Shown piece by piece: positions 4,903-6,441 of a DNA stretch of 6,441 bases (positions are counted from its first letter, which is position 1; every line of letters starts with the position of its first letter). Position numbers and translations under genes: made by a program. This DNA is from Vulcanimicrobiota bacterium (GTDB taxonomy: Bacteria > Vulcanimicrobiota > Vulcanimicrobiia > Vulcanimicrobiales > Vulcanimicrobiaceae). The notes beneath the pieces are model-generated. The model did not search any database. It saw only the letters and a list, made by a program, of their open reading frames with translations, and was not told the origin of the DNA. Where the stretch lies: positions 1 to 6,441 of the forward strand of contig JAFAHB010000309.1 of NCBI GenBank assembly GCA_019237435.1, written 5' to 3'.

Positions 4903-6441
4903 CGGATCCGCGCGTGGGATTTGTCGGCGTCGATATGATCGTAGGCTGCGCCGGCGTTGCGGGTCACTGCTTCGAGTAGCGCGATTTCGTCGGAGTTCAA
5001 TGGCGCTCCGTTGCTGCGCGGACCGTAGAAGACGAACCCGAAGACGGCGCCGCGCATGAGCAACGGCACGACGAGCGCCGGCGCTTTGGCGCCGCCGGGA
5101 AGCATCGTTTCCGCGCGCGGGCGTCCGTCCAGCGCAATCGGAGCGAGTTCGGCGCGCAATTCGACGATGAGCGGGTCGTCGGAATCGATGCGTTCGACCT
5201 CCTGCTGGGTCCAGCCGCGGTCGGCGGTTCGAACGAACGCTCCGCCTTCGGCTTGTGCCAAGAAGAGCGCGGCCGACGTAAGGCCCAGCACGCGCACGGG
5301 CTCGTCGACGAGAAACTCGACGAGTGTCTTCTCCGAGGAGGTATTTGCCAGCGCGCGCGCCGTGTGGCGCAACGCTTCTTCGGCGCGCCGCTGGTCGCGG
5401 AAGAAGAAGGCATTCAAGAAGTTCTCGACCCGGCCGTGGAGCGCGTTGAGCGTGAAGCCGATCGCGAGCGCGGCAAACAGGCTGACGTAAATCGCCGGCC
5501 GCGTGCTTTCGAAGATTTGCTCGGCCCACCACTCGAGCGTTCCGAAAACAACGAGAATAGCGGCCGTAATCAGGCCGTAGATTGCGGCCCGCCCGATCGC
5601 GAAACGAAAGTCGATGACGCGCTCGGAGAGAAAGCCGTACACGACGAAGATGACGCCGAAAAGACCGAACCAGGGACCGAGCGAGTCGGTCCAGTGTTGG
5701 ACGGCGAGCAGCGTTGCAGAGGTATTGCCGACGAGCGTGCTCATGATGTTGGCGATCGCCCAAGTGAGGTCGAGAACCGGTGCGAGCGCGATGCCGGCGA
5801 CGACCCAGTTGACGCGCCCGCGTGGGATGCCGGTCGCTCCCGACGCGATGTAGGCAAGGGCGCAGAGCACGACGATCAAGAGCAACGCGTCGGAAAGGCT
5901 CATGAAGAGCGCCGACGGTCCGGTAACGCCGTAGCGCTGAAAGACCATCCAGATAATCGGATCCATCCAGGCGGCGAAGGCGACGATCGAGAACGCGACG
6001 GCCGAGCCGAAGAACCACGGCCAGGCGCGGCTCGGCCTACCGTAGAGTCGCCAGGCAAAGATCAAGATCATGAGCTGCGCCAGAGGGTAGACGACTTGAA
6101 TCGCTAAATCGCTCGCGACGTTGATGGGCCAGCTTGCGAGATCGAGCGCCGTTTGATTCACTTTCACGAGCATGAGCATCGTATAGACGTAAAATGCCAG
6201 CGTGATCGGACGTGGGCGCATGAGGAAGAGCGCGCTGGCGAGAGCGAGTGAGAGAAAGAAGCTCAGCGGCGTGCCGACGTTTCGCGCGAACTTGGCGCGC
6301 GGCGAGTTGTCGACGGCGCTCGCGGTCAGGGTTAGCGGCGTGCTGCGATGATTGTGCAGCACGAGCACGGTGAGCCGGCTTTGCGCCGGGGCGCCGCGCG
6401 CGAGGGCGAATCGCTGCTGCGGCGTCAAGGCGCCCAAGTCG
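4854..6441 (-). CDS. PDZ/multi-TM/GAF-like membrane sensor without output domain (5' end outside window)
   Basis: The minus-strand frame is open to the window edge; the first ATG-like start near the edge (6437) is a TTG inside what looks like a PDZ-domain tail, so I treat the gene as cut at its N-terminus. Counting from that codon: PDZ-like end (1-41), about nine TM segments (55-73, 77-95, 108-131, 140-158, 178-199, 210-234, 252-270, 281-304, 313-334), a linker with NAFFFRDQRRAEEAL (342-356), a GAF-like domain (about 357-505) and a short coiled coil (506-523), then the stop. No histidine kinase, cyclase, GGDEF, phosphatase or DNA-binding domain follows. The order, and stretches such as SERVIDFRFAIGRAAIYG (271-288) and LLEAVTRNAGAAYDHID (487-503), match the neighbouring cyclase's sensor half (KHRVIALRFFVNKAIVFG, LLGEVTRAASHGFDAIE), so the two look homologous. 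Role unknown: it may sense through PDZ or GAF and act by protein contact. Confidence 0.92.
   Translation of the reverse strand, partial: DLGALTPQQRFALARGAPAQSRLTVLVLHNHRSTPLTLTASAVDNSPRAKFARNVGTPLSFFLSLALASALFLMRPRPITLAFYVYTMLMLVKVNQTALDLASWPINVASDLAIQVVYPLAQLMILIFAWRLYGRPSRAWPWFFGSAVAFSIVAFAAWMDPIIWMVFQRYGVTGPSALFMSLSDALLLIVVLCALAYIASGATGIPRGRVNWVVAGIALAPVLDLTWAIANIMSTLVGNTSATLLAVQHWTDSLGPWFGLFGVIFVVYGFLSERVIDFRFAIGRAAIYGLITAAILVVFGTLEWWAEQIFESTRPAIYVSLFAALAIGFTLNALHGRVENFLNAFFFRDQRRAEEALRHTARALANTSSEKTLVEFLVDEPVRVLGLTSAALFLAQAEGGAFVRTADRGWTQQEVERIDSDDPLIVELRAELAPIALDGRPRAETMLPGGAKAPALVVPLLMRGAVFGFVFYGPRSNGAPLNSDEIALLEAVTRNAGAAYDHIDADKSHARIRQLEAQLRSLDADASA

Noticed and set aside
4780..6018. 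Long minus-strand open frame (412 codons) in another phase of the sensor gene
   Set aside because: Product is extremely Arg-rich with no hydrophobic or domain pattern; it is the typical shadow of a GC-rich gene, and the 4854-6441 frame has clear membrane helices and a GAF-like domain.
5253..6107. Plus-strand open frame of 284 codons opposite the sensor gene
   Set aside because: Highly charged, Arg/Asp/Glu-rich product with no fold signal; shadow of the sensor gene.

Overview
The window is GC-rich bacterial chromosome (roughly 60% G+C by eye), packed with genes and with only two short intergenic gaps (1038-1082 and 2182-2247). It opens inside the ribosomal protein L11 gene (rplK), followed one base later by the L1 gene (rplA). 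I see no phage, insertion sequence, CRISPR array, tRNA or rRNA. Both ribosomal proteins are clearly bacterial but not close to textbook Proteobacteria or Firmicutes. The multi-membrane PDZ/GAF signalling proteins and base composition would fit a little-cultured lineage such as Eremiobacterota (WPS-2), Dormibacterota or Acidobacteriota. That placement is a guess.

Layout: (1) 2-1037, plus strand: end of rplK, then complete rplA. The usual next genes, rplJ and rplL, are not there. rplA is followed by a short palindromic repeat-like element and a convergent gene. (2) 1083-2181, minus strand: a two-gene unit. The first gene encodes a four-helix membrane protein of DUF2269 type, and the second a small exported protein whose GTG start lies one base past the first gene's stop. 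The Shine-Dalgarno of the DUF2269 gene sits in the loop of a perfect hairpin. (3) 2248-4902, plus strand: an 884-residue membrane-bound class III adenylate cyclase with an extracytoplasmic PDZ-like domain, about nine further membrane segments, a GAF-like domain, a coiled coil, a catalytically complete cyclase domain and a TPR-like tail. (4) 4854-6441, minus strand: a convergent gene, cut by the window edge, for a protein with the same sensor layout (PDZ-like tail, about nine membrane segments, GAF-like domain, coiled coil) that stops with no output domain. The two genes overlap tail to tail by 49 bp.

The most interesting part is the pair in (3) and (4). Two apparently homologous membrane sensors lie end to end, one carrying a cAMP-producing domain and the other carrying none. 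A testable idea is that the output-less protein is a regulatory partner, competitor or degenerate copy of the cyclase sensor. The cyclase domain has the Lys/Thr substrate-site pair typical of class IIIb enzymes, a group that includes bicarbonate/CO2-responsive cyclases. Nothing in the sequence links the ribosomal pair functionally to the rest.
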